Shown here: positions 45,039 to 55,029 of the stretch, in pieces
How the letters are laid out: every line of letters begins with the position of its first letter
Position numbering within the stretch: the first letter of the stretch is position 1
Assembly (NCBI GenBank): GCA_045660745.1
Contig: JAZREJ010000030.1
Location: 1 to 60,714 of the forward strand
Source: RGIG6353 sp045660745
Lineage (GTDB): Bacteria; Bacillota; Clostridia; Oscillospirales; SIG627
Length of the DNA: 60,714 bases
Reading direction: 5' to 3'
Notes under the pieces: generated by a model
The model's database searches: none
What the model was told of the DNA's origin: nothing
What the model saw: the letters and a program-made list of their open reading frames with translations, nothing else
Position numbers and translations under genes: made by a program

Positions 45039-48000
45039 ATGGGTAAGATACAGTTCACCCCCGACCAGCAGACTGCAATAAACTCAAAAGGATGTGACGT
45101 GCTTGTATCTGCAGCGGCAGGAAGCGGAAAGACGGCAGTACTCACACGCCGTGTTCTTGACAGAATAATCGACACCTCCTCACAAAAAAGCATTACGGAT
45201 TTCCTTGTAGTTACCTTTACCGTATCTGCGGCAAGCGATCTCAAGCGCAAGCTTTCGGACGGAATACGCGAGGAAATGAAAAACGAAGGTGCAAACGTAT
45301 CCCGTCTCAGGCATCAGCTTCTTGAATTGTCCTACGCAAAAATAGCCACCATCGACTCCTTTTGCCGATTTATTGTTAAAGACTGCATGAGAGAGCTTGG
45401 GCTTCCCGCTCAGATGAACCTTGCCGACGAGGAAGAGCTTAACACACTCGCTCTTGAAATAATGGAGGAGTGCGTTGAAAATTTCTATTCAAAAAGCGAG
45501 GGGCATGAGGGCTTCCTTCTTCTTGCCGAGGCATTTTCAAATGCAAGGGGTGATGCAGAGCTCATACCCGCACTGATGAAGATATATAACCGCCTTATAA
45601 ACTTCCCCTGCCCCATGCAGCTACTTGAAGAAAACATTGCGACGCTTGAAGAACTCCTTTCATCAAAGGGCGAGCGCTCGGTGTTTGAAAGCAATGTCTT
45701 TTCATCCCTTCTCTCGGATATCAGGGAAACCATTGAACAGGCGTGTGAGCTTCTTACAAAGGCAGCAGAGCTTTGTGGCGAGGACGAGGATGCTGAGACA
45801 AAATATTTACCTGTAATAGAAACCGAACTTGAATTTGCACGCGTTTTATCGGATGCGGCAAAGACCTCATACGAAAGCTTCAAGAAAACACTTCCCCTGA
45901 TCCCTTCCACCCGAATGCCGTCCATACGCGGAAGAAGTGAGGATGAGATTCTTGAAAAAATAAAGAACCTTCGCAAAATGGCAAAGGATATCATATCAGA
46001 CCTTGCCGACGAATACAAAATAGATGACGAAAATGAGCTTTACATTCAGCTTGACATACACCTCAAAATACTTCGCGAAACAGACCTTATAATTAAGGAA
46101 TTTCATTACCGCTTCACCGATGAAAAGAAGAAGCGTAAAATGATGAGCTTCTCAGACATGAGCCACTATGCGTTCTCGGCACTTGTCAAAGAAGGAAGCT
46201 ACCGAAGAAGTACAGGCGAATTTCAAAAGACCCCGTACGCAGAGGAGCTTACCCGAAGCTTCTCAGAAATACTTATCGACGAGTATCAGGACGTAAACGA
46301 GCTTCAGGATCTCATATTCCGCGCAGTATCAAATTCTCAAAACCGCTTTATGGTAGGTGACATAAAGCAGAGCATATATGCGTTCAGAGGTGCGACACCG
46401 AAAATATTTGAACACTATCGCGACACCTTCCTCCCACATCCGGGAGCCGATACCGTGACATCTGAGCCAAAAACTGTATTTTTACAGAACAACTACCGTT
46501 CGGACGGATGCATAATAGATTTTGCAAACAGAGTTTTTTCACGTTTGATGAATTGGGAAAGCGAAAAATATCTTGAAAAGGATAAGCTTATTCTTTCAAA
46601 ATCCGAAAGCAAAAGCTTCCCTGTAGAGCTTGCAATATTCGCAAAGACCGCATCGGATGAGGATGACGAAGAGAGCGCCGAATGCGAATACATAGCCGAA
46701 AAAATACTTGAACTGATAAGTACGGGGGCATACAGATTTGAGGATATTGCCATCCTTGCAAGAGCCACCTCCACCCTTGATGCGGTAAAGCTCTCACTTG
46801 ACAAAAGAGGCATTCCCGCAGACTCCACAGGAGATAAAAACTTTTTTGAGTCCTGGGAGATACTGACTCTTATTTCTCTTTTAAAGGCTGTTGCAAACCC
46901 AACGGACGACGTTCATCTTGTTTCCGCGCTATCCTCACTTCCCTTCTCCTTCACCCCCGACGAGCTGTACGATATCCGCTCCTGTCGCAAAAAGAGCAGC
47001 TTCTATTTCGCCCTTGAGAAAGCCTCTGAAAGAAAAGATGCACTCGGAAAAAGGTGTATTGATTTTCTCGGATTTCTCGACAGTATGCGCGAATTCGCTT
47101 CAGAAAACTCCTGCGACCGAGTATTGTGGCATATAGTGGAGCGTGTTAGTCTGTTCACACGCTTAGAAAAGCTTTCGGATTCCGCGTCAAGACGAGAAAA
47201 CGTCATTTCTCTTTATGAAATGGCACGAAGCTTCTGCAAGAGTGAAGCAAAGAGTCTTGGTGCGCTCTGCGAATATTTTGATGCACTCGAAAAAAATCCC
47301 AAGGGAAAGACTGCGAAAAAGCAGATACCGGGAGCTGTAAAGCTCATGACCTTTCATGCTTCAAAGGGACTTCAGTTCCCCGTATGCTTTGCCGCGGGAC
47401 TCGGACATGGCATGAACAAACGCGACAGCTACGAAAAGGTGGTATTTTCCGATTTCGGCCCCACCTTTGATCTGCCATATTCAACCCCTTGCACACATCT
47501 TGAGTCATACCTGAAAAAAGGAGCGGCTCACAGCGTGAGAAATGCGCTTATCGATGAGGAGCTCAGAACCCTTTACGTTACCCTCACCCGCCCCGAGACT
47601 CGTCTTTTCATCACTGCTGAGGCAAGTATTCAGGCACTCCGCAACACAGTCTTCTCATCCTCTCTTACCGACAATTCCTTCTCATATACCGTAAAGCATG
47701 CAGCATCTCACATATCGCTTCTTGCCGCAGCACTTTCCGACCTTCCCGAATTCACAAAAGTATTGGAGTCGGACGAAGACTTTTTCCGCACCGAAACCCC
47801 TATCTTTTGTACAACCCTTTACAATCGCTACGTCCCCGAAGAAAACCGTATTGAAAAAGCCGTGGAAAGAGTGTCGGAGCGTGTTGAAATTTCAAGGGAA
47901 GATATTGCATTTGCACTAAAGGAAATAGAATACTCCAAAATTGGAAAGGTTCCTTATAAAATATCTGTATCCGACGTTAAAGCGGGCCTTCTCGATGAGG

Positions 48001-48587
48001 GTGATGAGAAAAAAAGCGTTGAGCTTTACTCTGCTCCGCAATTCACAAGCACCGAGAAAAAAATATCCCCCGCGTTTGCGGGAACCTCAATGCACACCTT
48101 TATGCAATTCTGCTCATTTGATATATCGAGCGAGGATGAATGCAAAAAAGAGGCGCAAAGACTTCTTCGGGACGGCTTCATACTGCGCGAGCATTACGAG
48201 GCTCTTGACTTTAAAAAGCTTTCGGCTATATTCGATTCATCTCTCATGAAGTCTATACGCTGCAGTCCAAAAATTGAACGTGAAAAGCGTTACACACTTA
48301 TCACGAATGCCTCAAATCTTTTAGCTGAGCCTTGCAAAAAAGAAGATGAAAAGGTGCTCTTGCAGGGAGTTATTGACTGCTACTTTGAAAATGACGAAGG
48401 TGGAATAACACTCATTGATTTCAAGACCGACAGAGTACGCGGAGAAAACGCCGAAAAGATACTTCTTGAGCGTCACCGTGAGCAGCTGAAACTTTACGCC
48501 GAAGCGCTCTCCGAAATACTTCCGCTGAAGGTAAATAAAATCTATATCTGGTCTTTTGAACTCGAACGTGAAATTGAAGTAAAATAA
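45039..48587 (+). CDS. addA: ATP-dependent helicase/nuclease subunit A
   Basis: 1182 residues, the normal AddA size. UvrD-type helicase: Q motif FTPDQQTAI, Walker A SAAAGSGKTAVL (about 24-35), Walker B ILIDEYQDVNELQ (about 410), VGDIKQSIYAFRGA, and FHASKGLQFPV and YVTLTRPE motifs near the end of the helicase. The C-terminal RecB-type nuclease has GTSMHTFMQ, LLQGVIDC and LIDFKTDRV (about 1130). With AddB it processes double-strand breaks for recombination. It has its own promoter; addB, usually adjacent, is not in this window. Confidence 0.96.
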   Translation: MGKIQFTPDQQTAINSKGCDVLVSAAAGSGKTAVLTRRVLDRIIDTSSQKSITDFLVVTFTVSAASDLKRKLSDGIREEMKNEGANVSRLRHQLLELSYAKIATIDSFCRFIVKDCMRELGLPAQMNLADEEELNTLALEIMEECVENFYSKSEGHEGFLLLAEAFSNARGDAELIPALMKIYNRLINFPCPMQLLEENIATLEELLSSKGERSVFESNVFSSLLSDIRETIEQACELLTKAAELCGEDEDAETKYLPVIETELEFARVLSDAAKTSYESFKKTLPLIPSTRMPSIRGRSEDEILEKIKNLRKMAKDIISDLADEYKIDDENELYIQLDIHLKILRETDLIIKEFHYRFTDEKKKRKMMSFSDMSHYAFSALVKEGSYRRSTGEFQKTPYAEELTRSFSEILIDEYQDVNELQDLIFRAVSNSQNRFMVGDIKQSIYAFRGATPKIFEHYRDTFLPHPGADTVTSEPKTVFLQNNYRSDGCIIDFANRVFSRLMNWESEKYLEKDKLILSKSESKSFPVELAIFAKTASDEDDEESAECEYIAEKILELISTGAYRFEDIAILARATSTLDAVKLSLDKRGIPADSTGDKNFFESWEILTLISLLKAVANPTDDVHLVSALSSLPFSFTPDELYDIRSCRKKSSFYFALEKASERKDALGKRCIDFLGFLDSMREFASENSCDRVLWHIVERVSLFTRLEKLSDSASRRENVISLYEMARSFCKSEAKSLGALCEYFDALEKNPKGKTAKKQIPGAVKLMTFHASKGLQFPVCFAAGLGHGMNKRDSYEKVVFSDFGPTFDLPYSTPCTHLESYLKKGAAHSVRNALIDEELRTLYVTLTRPETRLFITAEASIQALRNTVFSSSLTDNSFSYTVKHAASHISLLAAALSDLPEFTKVLESDEDFFRTETPIFCTTLYNRYVPEENRIEKAVERVSERVEISREDIAFALKEIEYSKIGKVPYKISVSDVKAGLLDEGDEKKSVELYSAPQFTSTEKKISPAFAGTSMHTFMQFCSFDISSEDECKKEAQRLLRDGFILREHYEALDFKKLSAIFDSSLMKSIRCSPKIEREKRYTLITNASNLLAEPCKKEDEKVLLQGVIDCYFENDEGGITLIDFKTDRVRGENAEKILLERHREQLKLYAEALSEILPLKVNKIYIWSFELEREIEVK

Positions 48588-48617
48588 AAAAACGAATTTA
48601 TTTCGTGATTTTTGCTA

Positions 48618-48645
48618 TTGCTTTTTAGCAAAATGCATGTATAAT
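48618..48645 (+). promoter_or_regulatory. Promoter of the TSCPD/YkvI/MATE gene group
   Basis: TTGCTT (48618-48623), 16-base spacer, TATAAT (48640-48645). The -35 region sits within a small TTTTGCTA...TAGCAAAA hairpin that may also terminate addA. Confidence 0.55.
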
Positions 48646-48678
48646 ATTATCTTGGAATAAAATGATCTGGAGATTTAT

Positions 48679-48936
48679 ATGGAATACACTTACAGAACCA
48701 AAGGCACTTGTTCTTCACAAATCACCTTTGAAATCCGTGATGGACGCGTGTACAACGTAAAATTCACAGGCGGTTGTAACGGAAACCTCAAAGCGGTTTC
48801 GGCACTCGTTGAAGGGCTCACCGTTGAAGAGGTCGAAAAAAGGGTAAAGGGAATACGTTGCGGATTCAAATCCACATCCTGCTCGGACCAGCTTGCGACT
48901 GCACTTCGTGTAGCCATGGATGGTGAAAATGAATAA
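48679..48936 (+). CDS. TSCPD-domain protein
   Basis: 85 residues with KGTCSSQITFEIRDGRV, FTGGCNGNLKAVSALVEG, IRCGFKSTSCSDQLA; the last is the TSCPD motif for which the domain is named, also found at the end of some ribonucleotide reductases. The stand-alone form (TIGR03905-like) has no known function; conserved Cys suggest metal or thiol chemistry. Overlaps the next gene by 8 bases. Confidence 0.9.
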   Translation: MEYTYRTKGTCSSQITFEIRDGRVYNVKFTGGCNGNLKAVSALVEGLTVEEVEKRVKGIRCGFKSTSCSDQLATALRVAMDGENE

Positions 48937-49999
48937 AAATATATCGACTTTATCCCTTGCGACAACGATTTCAAGTGCGTTTGTCGGTGCAGGATTCGTA
49001 TCAGGTCAAGAACTTTGGCAATTTTTCGGAGTTTTTGGAAAAACAGGTCTTTTTTACCTCGTTACGGCTCTTGTAATTCTTGGAACACTTTGCATAACAT
49101 TCATGCATTATTGCAAAAGCTCGAAGTGTTATCACCTCGACACCGCTGTGTTCGGCTCTGCTCCGAAATTGGTGAATGTGACATTTTGCACGTCTGAAAT
49201 ACTTATCTACTTTTTCCTTTGCGTTATCATGACATCGGGCTTTATAGCACTTATGGACAGCTTTGTGTCAGCAAACCTTGCAAGAGTATTCGGAGGAATT
49301 TTTATACTGCTTCTCGGAATTGAGCTCTTCTTCGGTTTGAAGGGACTTATCGCTCTCTCATCGGTATTCGTACCCCTTCTCGTTCTTGTGACGGTTGTGA
49401 TATCAGCTATAACGCTTTTCAAAAACGGAATCACAATCCCCCCATCAACAACAAATACAGAAGCGGCAAGCCCCTTGCTCACAATCCCCGTACTTGCCTG
49501 TAGTCTCAGCGTTTCATACAATTTCTTCGGTAGTGTGGGCATCATGGCACCTCTTACCGAAAGTGCAAAAAGTAAAAAGCAGTTGTCGGTGGCATCCATT
49601 CTTGCAACGCTTTTTCTCGTGCTTATCGGAATTTCCATACTTCTTTCCATTTTTGCAATGGGCGTTCAAAATGAAGCTCTTCCGATGCTTGAGATATCAA
49701 AGGATATAAGCTTTGCTCTTGCGATAATATATGCCGCTCTTCTCGGACTCGCAATGTTTTCCTGCGGATTTTCATCCAGTGTTTGCATTGTGCTTTTTGC
49801 AGAAAAACGGCTTCTTCGAAAAAAATGGAAGAAAGTAGTATTCATCACACTTTACCTCGGAATTGTATATCTTGTCAGTATGGTAGGCTTTTCCGACCTC
49901 ATTTCAACAGTGTATCCGATATTCGGATACATAGGTTTCGTTTTAATTGGCGCTGTTATTTACAACGCCGTGTCTCATAGGAGAAAGCAAAATGTTTAA
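48929..49999 (+). CDS. YkvI-type integral membrane protein
   Basis: About 356 residues with about ten membrane helices. It opens with SLATTISSAFVGAGFVSGQE, the discontinuous first helix typical of APC-like amino-acid transporters in the YkvI group. The substrate is unknown. The start at 48929 is preferred (an in-frame ATG at 48920 is possible). Its 3' end overlaps the MATE gene by 8 bases, so TSCPD, YkvI and MATE genes are probably co-transcribed. Confidence 0.85.
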   Translation: MNKNISTLSLATTISSAFVGAGFVSGQELWQFFGVFGKTGLFYLVTALVILGTLCITFMHYCKSSKCYHLDTAVFGSAPKLVNVTFCTSEILIYFFLCVIMTSGFIALMDSFVSANLARVFGGIFILLLGIELFFGLKGLIALSSVFVPLLVLVTVVISAITLFKNGITIPPSTTNTEAASPLLTIPVLACSLSVSYNFFGSVGIMAPLTESAKSKKQLSVASILATLFLVLIGISILLSIFAMGVQNEALPMLEISKDISFALAIIYAALLGLAMFSCGFSSSVCIVLFAEKRLLRKKWKKVVFITLYLGIVYLVSMVGFSDLISTVYPIFGYIGFVLIGAVIYNAVSHRRKQNV

Positions 50000-51380
50000 A
50001 CGCCATGCGGTCATGATGACCGAGGGGTCTATTACAAAGAATATTTTATTTTTCGCATTACCCTTAATGCTATCCAGTGTTCTTCAGCTTCTGTACAATG
50101 CGGCAGACGTTATCGTTGTAGGTAAGTTTGCTGAAGACGGTCTTACCTCCCTTGCGGCAGTAAGCTCGACAAACTCCCTCATCACTCTTATCACAAACGT
50201 TGCAATCGGTCTTTCCGTCGGAGTCAATGTACTTATTGCCCGTCACATTGGAGCGAAGAATACAGAGCGAGCCGACCGTGCACTTCACACCGCTGCCACT
50301 GTTGCAATTGCATCGGGAATCTTTACTTGTATCGTAGGCTTTTTGATATGTGGGAAGGCACTTGAATGGATGGGCACGCCCGATGATGTCATAGAGAAAT
50401 CCACTCTGTATCTGAGAATATACTTTTTAGGCTCTCCGGCACTTATCATATACAACTTCGGAAGTGCGTCACTTCGTTCTGCGGGAGATACCACCCGTCC
50501 ATTGATATTCCTCACAATTTCAGGTCTTGTAAACGTAGTTTGCAACCTTTTGTTTGTAATAGTATTTAACATGGACGTTGCAGGTGTTGCTACCGCGACG
50601 ATCATGTCCCAGTATATTTCTGCCACTCTTGTTGTCTTGGCTCTCAAAAAAGGTCAGGGGTTCCTTCTCTTAAATTTCAAAAAAATATGCTTTGACAAGC
50701 GAGAATTTAAGGACATTGTGATTTTAGGTATTCCCGCGGCTATTCAAAGCTCCTGTTTCTCAATTTCAAACGTTGCCATTCAGTCGGGTGTCAATTCGTT
50801 CAAAAATGCGGCTGTAAATGCGGGAAGCGGTGCAGCAGGCAGTATCGAGGGCTTTGTGTACGTTGTTATGAATGCCTTCTACCATGCCGCCCTCACCTTT
50901 ACAAGTCAGAATATAGGCGCAAGGAAGCCCCGAAGAATCCCTAAAATTATATTTAGCTCCTGCTTTTTATCAACGATGTTCTGGCTCATATGCGTAGCTA
51001 TTATATTTACTATCCCCGAAACACTTCTCGGCTTTTACACAGATGATCCTGATGCTATAAAAATAGGTGTTGAACGTTTCAATTACGTTGCCCTTCCTTA
51101 TATCCTCTGCGGTATCATGGAGATTTCAACAGGAGTACTCAGAGGCTCGGGACACTCTATATCGGCAATGATAATCTCAATCGTAGGCGTTTGCGGAATC
51201 AGAATCGTTTGGATATATACGGTTTTCCAAGTATATCACTCATTCGGTATGCTATACCTCTGCTACACCGTATCCTGGGCACCCGTTATAGTTGCAAATT
51301 TCATAGCATTCTATTTTATTTACAAGAAAAATCTAAAGCCGTTAGAACTTCCGGATGAACAGGCCGTCAGCGTAAAGTAA
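49992..51380 (+). CDS. MATE-family exporter
   Basis: 462 residues from the ATG at 49992 with AGGAG 8 bases upstream. Twelve helices in two repeats; the first has MTEGSITKNILFFALPLMLS and QLLYNAADVIVVGKF, the second begins near ILGIPAAIQSSCFSISNVAI. MATE proteins export drugs or metabolites using H+ or Na+. The substrate is unknown. Confidence 0.93.
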   Translation: MFKRHAVMMTEGSITKNILFFALPLMLSSVLQLLYNAADVIVVGKFAEDGLTSLAAVSSTNSLITLITNVAIGLSVGVNVLIARHIGAKNTERADRALHTAATVAIASGIFTCIVGFLICGKALEWMGTPDDVIEKSTLYLRIYFLGSPALIIYNFGSASLRSAGDTTRPLIFLTISGLVNVVCNLLFVIVFNMDVAGVATATIMSQYISATLVVLALKKGQGFLLLNFKKICFDKREFKDIVILGIPAAIQSSCFSISNVAIQSGVNSFKNAAVNAGSGAAGSIEGFVYVVMNAFYHAALTFTSQNIGARKPRRIPKIIFSSCFLSTMFWLICVAIIFTIPETLLGFYTDDPDAIKIGVERFNYVALPYILCGIMEISTGVLRGSGHSISAMIISIVGVCGIRIVWIYTVFQVYHSFGMLYLCYTVSWAPVIVANFIAFYFIYKKNLKPLELPDEQAVSVK

Positions 51381-51416
51381 AAAATGCACTCCGAAATATT
51401 TCGGAGTGCATTTTTT
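51379..51416. terminator. Bidirectional terminator
   Basis: Perfect inverted repeat with arm ATGCACTCCGAAAT flanked by A and T runs, centred at 51397/51398, between the convergent MATE and RNA methyltransferase genes. Confidence 0.9.
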
Positions 51417-52240
51417 CATCTTTTCCTAAGCTCCCAGAACGCAAGCGCTCCCGCAGCTGCAACGTTTAAAGAGTCAACGCCGTGATACATGGGAATCTTT
51501 GCAACAAAGTCACAAGAGGCAATCGTCTCATCGCAAAGCCCGTCACCCTCCGTGCCGAGCACTATAGCGAGTCTTTCCTCTTTTTTAAGTGACTCGTCGT
51601 CTATCCACACGCTGTTTTTCGAAAGTGCCATTGCAACGGTTTTAAATTCCTGTGCATGAAGTCTGTCTATTCCTCTGTCAGGCCAATCCTCGGCATTATC
51701 AGAGACGTATGCCCAAGGCACTTGAAAGACTGTGCCCATACTCACTCTTACACATCTGCGTATAAGCGGATCGGAGCACGAAGGTGTAAGAACAACAGCA
51801 TCTATACCAAGTGCCGCAGCCGAGCGGAATATCGCTCCCATATTGGTTGAATCGACAATATTTTCAAGCACCGCAACGCGCTTCGCCCCCGAAAGCACCT
51901 CTTCAAGTGTGCGAAGCTTCGGACGGCGCATGGCACAAAGCACACCACGTGTCAAGGTATACCCCGTAAGAGATGCAAGAACCTCACGCTCAGCGGTATA
52001 TATCGGAATATCGCCAAGTCTCTTTACAATGTCCTTTGCATCCCCGTCGATGTGACTTCTCTCGCAAAGAAGTGACACAGGCTCAAGCCCCGAATCAAGT
52101 GCAGTGCCGATAACCTTCGGGCTTTCTGCGATGAAAAGTGCGTTTTCGGGATTAAGTTTATTTTTTAATTGCGCCTCTGTCAGCCTTGCGTAAACGTCAA
52201 GCTCAGGAGCATCGACCGAAGTTACTGTAATAAGTCCCAT
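51416..52240 (-). CDS. TrmH/SpoU-type RNA 2'-O-methyltransferase
   Basis: 274 residues. An N-terminal substrate-binding domain (about 25-100; ALFIAESPKVIGTAL) precedes the SPOUT domain with motif 1 NIVDSTNMGAIFRSAAALG (about 128), motif 2 IVLGTEGDGL (about 225) and motif 3 IPMYHGVDSLNVAAAGALA (about 248). It methylates rRNA or tRNA ribose using SAM. The start lies within the end of the creatininase-family gene. Confidence 0.93.
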   Translation of the reverse strand: MGLITVTSVDAPELDVYARLTEAQLKNKLNPENALFIAESPKVIGTALDSGLEPVSLLCERSHIDGDAKDIVKRLGDIPIYTAEREVLASLTGYTLTRGVLCAMRRPKLRTLEEVLSGAKRVAVLENIVDSTNMGAIFRSAAALGIDAVVLTPSCSDPLIRRCVRVSMGTVFQVPWAYVSDNAEDWPDRGIDRLHAQEFKTVAMALSKNSVWIDDESLKKEERLAIVLGTEGDGLCDETIASCDFVAKIPMYHGVDSLNVAAAGALAFWELRKR

Positions 52241-53118
52241 TTTCCCTCACGAATCAACTCTTGTTTTGCGCGCCACTCGTTGTGGTAGTCCTCAAGAGTG
52301 GTATCCTCCTTGATGACCTTAAGCTTTTCAGCCATCTTGTCAACCGCATATTTTACAACGCTTCTGCCTATTCTCTCGTTGCCTGCGTTATAGTCGGAGG
52401 AAAGAGAATTGGGGTAATCCGCCATCCAGCCGTAAGGAGTATAAACACCGCTCTTTAGCTGGAATCCCTCAAGACGGTGAGCGTTATTTCCGTCAATTTT
52501 GCCAATCATTGATTTATCTACAAGCTCCGGATGGAGACCGAGAGCGACAGCCGTTTCGATAAAGCATCCGTGTCCGTAAACCTTGTTATTAGCGTCAACG
52601 TCACGAAGGAGTGCGATATCCTCGTCGGTAAGCTCGGGGAAGTAATCACGGTTTCCGCCGTCAATTATTGCAAGCATATCCTTGGGACGGGGCCAAGTTG
52701 ATGAACAACGAAGTCCCATTACCATGTAATCCTTAGGGGTATAGAGAGTGGAACGGATAAAATTGTTTATCATAGAGACATTACCGCCGTGGCATCCTAC
52801 GATAACTATCTTCTTAAAGCCGTTTCTGCCTATCTCACTGCAAGTCTCGGTAAGAATATCGAAAATAAGCTTATTTGAAAAAATGATTGTTCCCTGAAAT
52901 TCTCCCGCACCTGTTTTTTCCCCAAAATACATATCGGGGAACATTACAACAGGCTCCTTTTCACTCGCAAGCTCAACTATCTTGCTTGCAAGCACGTCCT
53001 GTCCGAGAGGAAGATGCTTTCCGTGATGTTCAACGCATCCCATGCACAACACGCACACACCCTTAGATGCTTCAATTGCCTCAGCAAGCTTGCCTGATCT
53101 GATCTTTTCCCAACGCAT
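52222..53118 (-). CDS. Creatininase-family amidohydrolase
   Basis: 298 residues. Metal-site motifs MGCVEHHGKHLPLGQD (about 31-46), IVIVGCHGGNVSMINN (about 108) and GHGCFIETAVAL (about 183) follow the creatininase/formamide hydrolase family. Members hydrolyse creatinine or formamides in cofactor pathways; the substrate here is unknown. First gene of a two-gene unit with the RNA methyltransferase (19-base overlap). Confidence 0.88.
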   Translation of the reverse strand: MRWEKIRSGKLAEAIEASKGVCVLCMGCVEHHGKHLPLGQDVLASKIVELASEKEPVVMFPDMYFGEKTGAGEFQGTIIFSNKLIFDILTETCSEIGRNGFKKIVIVGCHGGNVSMINNFIRSTLYTPKDYMVMGLRCSSTWPRPKDMLAIIDGGNRDYFPELTDEDIALLRDVDANNKVYGHGCFIETAVALGLHPELVDKSMIGKIDGNNAHRLEGFQLKSGVYTPYGWMADYPNSLSSDYNAGNERIGRSVVKYAVDKMAEKLKVIKEDTTLEDYHNEWRAKQELIREGKWDLLQ

Positions 53119-53187
53119 AATTTTTCCCTTTCTGCAAAAAGTCGTAAAAATATATTAATCACATAACACATGTTACGCGTTATTCTT

Positions 53188-53216
53188 ACTATACCACGCG
53201 CCTTTTGTTTTGTCAA
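53188..53216 (-). promoter_or_regulatory. Promoter of the creatininase/RNA methyltransferase unit
   Basis: Perfect TTGACA (53211-53216), 17-base spacer, TATAGT (53188-53193) on the minus strand. An imperfect dyad (CATAAC and GTTACG, around 53162-53177) lies just downstream and could bind a repressor. Confidence 0.75.
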
Positions 53217-53221
53217 TGAAT

Positions 53222-53887
53222 TTATTTGCTTTTAGCAGCAAGCACGTCTCCCTCGAGCGGATCACGCGATAAATCACCGAGATATGAATTTATACTGTAC
53301 TTACCAAGACTCCACTTACCTTCGTCATAGAAAAGCTCCGTGATAGATGCGTTAGGTACGTGCTCATAGAACTTTATATGCTCAAACGAGCCTGTTCCTG
53401 CATAACTTTGCATAGTGCGAACAGGTGTATAATGGGTTGCGACAAGCAGTGTCAAGCCGTCGTTTTCCTCGGCAATAGCGTTAAGTGTTTCGAGAAAACG
53501 CTCTGCCATTTCCCACACACCTTCGCCTCCGACACATCCGCTGTGACGCAGTCCGACGTACCAATCGTCATACTCCTGAGCGTACTTATCTTTTATTTCA
53601 CGAAGGGTCATTCCTTCCCAATCTCCGCCGTCTATTTCACGAAGTCCATAGCATTTTACAACCTCAACTCCGATTAAATCCGCACACGCCTTTGCGGTAT
53701 TGTATGCACGGTCAAGAGGGCTTGAATACACCCTGTCAATTTTATAATTTTTCGTGGCATACTCAGCGCAAATCCTCGCCTGAGCCTTGCCCTTTTCATT
53801 AAGCTGTGCGTTTAACCGACTACCGGCAAAAACCTTTGTCAGGTTAGCCTCACTCTCTCCGTGTCGCACAAGCAAAATCGTTGTCAT
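53222..53887 (-). CDS. Histidine phosphatase-family protein
   Basis: 221 residues with the catalytic LLVRHGESEAN (5-15), YSSPLDRAYNTA, LREIDGGDWEGMTLREI and LLVATHYTPVR (second His, about 150). It is a phosphoglycerate mutase-like phosphatase. Last gene of the deoR operon; its ATG overlaps the glycerate kinase stop, which suggests a related sugar-acid phosphate substrate (inference). Confidence 0.93.
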   Translation of the reverse strand: MTTILLVRHGESEANLTKVFAGSRLNAQLNEKGKAQARICAEYATKNYKIDRVYSSPLDRAYNTAKACADLIGVEVVKCYGLREIDGGDWEGMTLREIKDKYAQEYDDWYVGLRHSGCVGGEGVWEMAERFLETLNAIAEENDGLTLLVATHYTPVRTMQSYAGTGSFEHIKFYEHVPNASITELFYDEGKWSLGKYSINSYLGDLSRDPLEGDVLAAKSK

Positions 53888-55029
53888 TTTACACCTCCGA
53901 CAGTTTTTATAAGTTTGAATACTTGAACCGCCGTATCACGGAGGTTTGCGTAAGCATTATTTTCGTCCATCGCCTCTTCAAGTGAGGTAACTGTTCTGAG
54001 TATCGGGAAGAAGGCATCTATTCCATGTTCACAAAGAGTTTCAGCATCACGCGTCACACACCCCGAAAATGCGATGACGATTTTTCCGTATTTCTTCGCA
54101 AGCCGTGCTACACCCACCGGCGCTTTCCCCATAGCCGTCTGTGAATCAAGACGCCCTTCACCTGTGACAATAATATCAGCAGTTTTTATTTCCTTTTCGA
54201 GCCCTGTAAGGGTTGTGACTACCTCAATTCCGGGTTTCATCACCGCTCCGAGAAAACTCAAAAAAGCAAATCCGAGTCCGCCCGCCGCTCCCGCACCGGG
54301 GGCGTTTTTATCTGCCGTGCCCAAGCTGTTATACGCAATGTCAGCGTAACGCTTAAGCCACTCGTCCATTTTTTCTACGTCTTCGGAGGATGCTCCCTTT
54401 TGAGGAGCAAAAATGCACGAAGCACCCATTTCTCCGCACAGTGAGTTCTTAACGTCAGATGCAAGCGTAAACGTGCACTCAGAAAGGCTTGGGTGTGCCT
54501 TGTCACATTTCACGCGGGCGAGCTTTTCAAGACCGACCGCACCTCTTTCGATTTCGCATCCGTCCTTGTCAAAGAACTCGAACCCGAGAGCCTGAAGCAT
54601 CCCGACGCCACCGTCATTGGTGGCACTTCCACCAAGTCCAACAGTAAAATTACGGCATCCCGATTCAAGCGCCGAGAGTATTATTTCGCCTACGCCGAAG
54701 GTTGTTGTATACATGGGATTACGCTTATCTTCGCTTACAAGTGTCAATCCCGCAGCCTCAGCAATCTCAACAACGGCGCCCCCGTCGGGCAATATTCCGT
54801 AGCGAGCAAGTCTTTTGCCTCCGGTTGGAGTAGTAACCTCAGTCTCGGCAATACGTGCCCCCGTCCCAAATACTACGGCATCAAGCGTTCCTTCTCCACC
54901 GTCGGCAATAGGTGATATTACTGCCTCTCCATCGGGAAATACCTTCTTAAAGCCTTCTTTTACAGCCGCACCCGCCTGAAGGGTGGAAAGGCTTCCTTTA
55001 AATGAATCTATTGCAATAACTATCTTCAT
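53884..55029 (-). CDS. Glycerate kinase, GarK/GlxK type
   Basis: 381 residues, full length: MKIVIAIDSFKGSLST, SPIADGGEGTLDAVV, TVGLGGSATNDGGVGMLQAL (about 128-147) and IVTGEGRLDSQTAMGKAP (about 288). It phosphorylates glycerate for entry into lower glycolysis. Coupled by ATGA overlaps to the PHP gene upstream and the histidine phosphatase downstream. Confidence 0.95.
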   Translation of the reverse strand: MKIVIAIDSFKGSLSTLQAGAAVKEGFKKVFPDGEAVISPIADGGEGTLDAVVFGTGARIAETEVTTPTGGKRLARYGILPDGGAVVEIAEAAGLTLVSEDKRNPMYTTTFGVGEIILSALESGCRNFTVGLGGSATNDGGVGMLQALGFEFFDKDGCEIERGAVGLEKLARVKCDKAHPSLSECTFTLASDVKNSLCGEMGASCIFAPQKGASSEDVEKMDEWLKRYADIAYNSLGTADKNAPGAGAAGGLGFAFLSFLGAVMKPGIEVVTTLTGLEKEIKTADIIVTGEGRLDSQTAMGKAPVGVARLAKKYGKIVIAFSGCVTRDAETLCEHGIDAFFPILRTVTSLEEAMDENNAYANLRDTAVQVFKLIKTVGGVK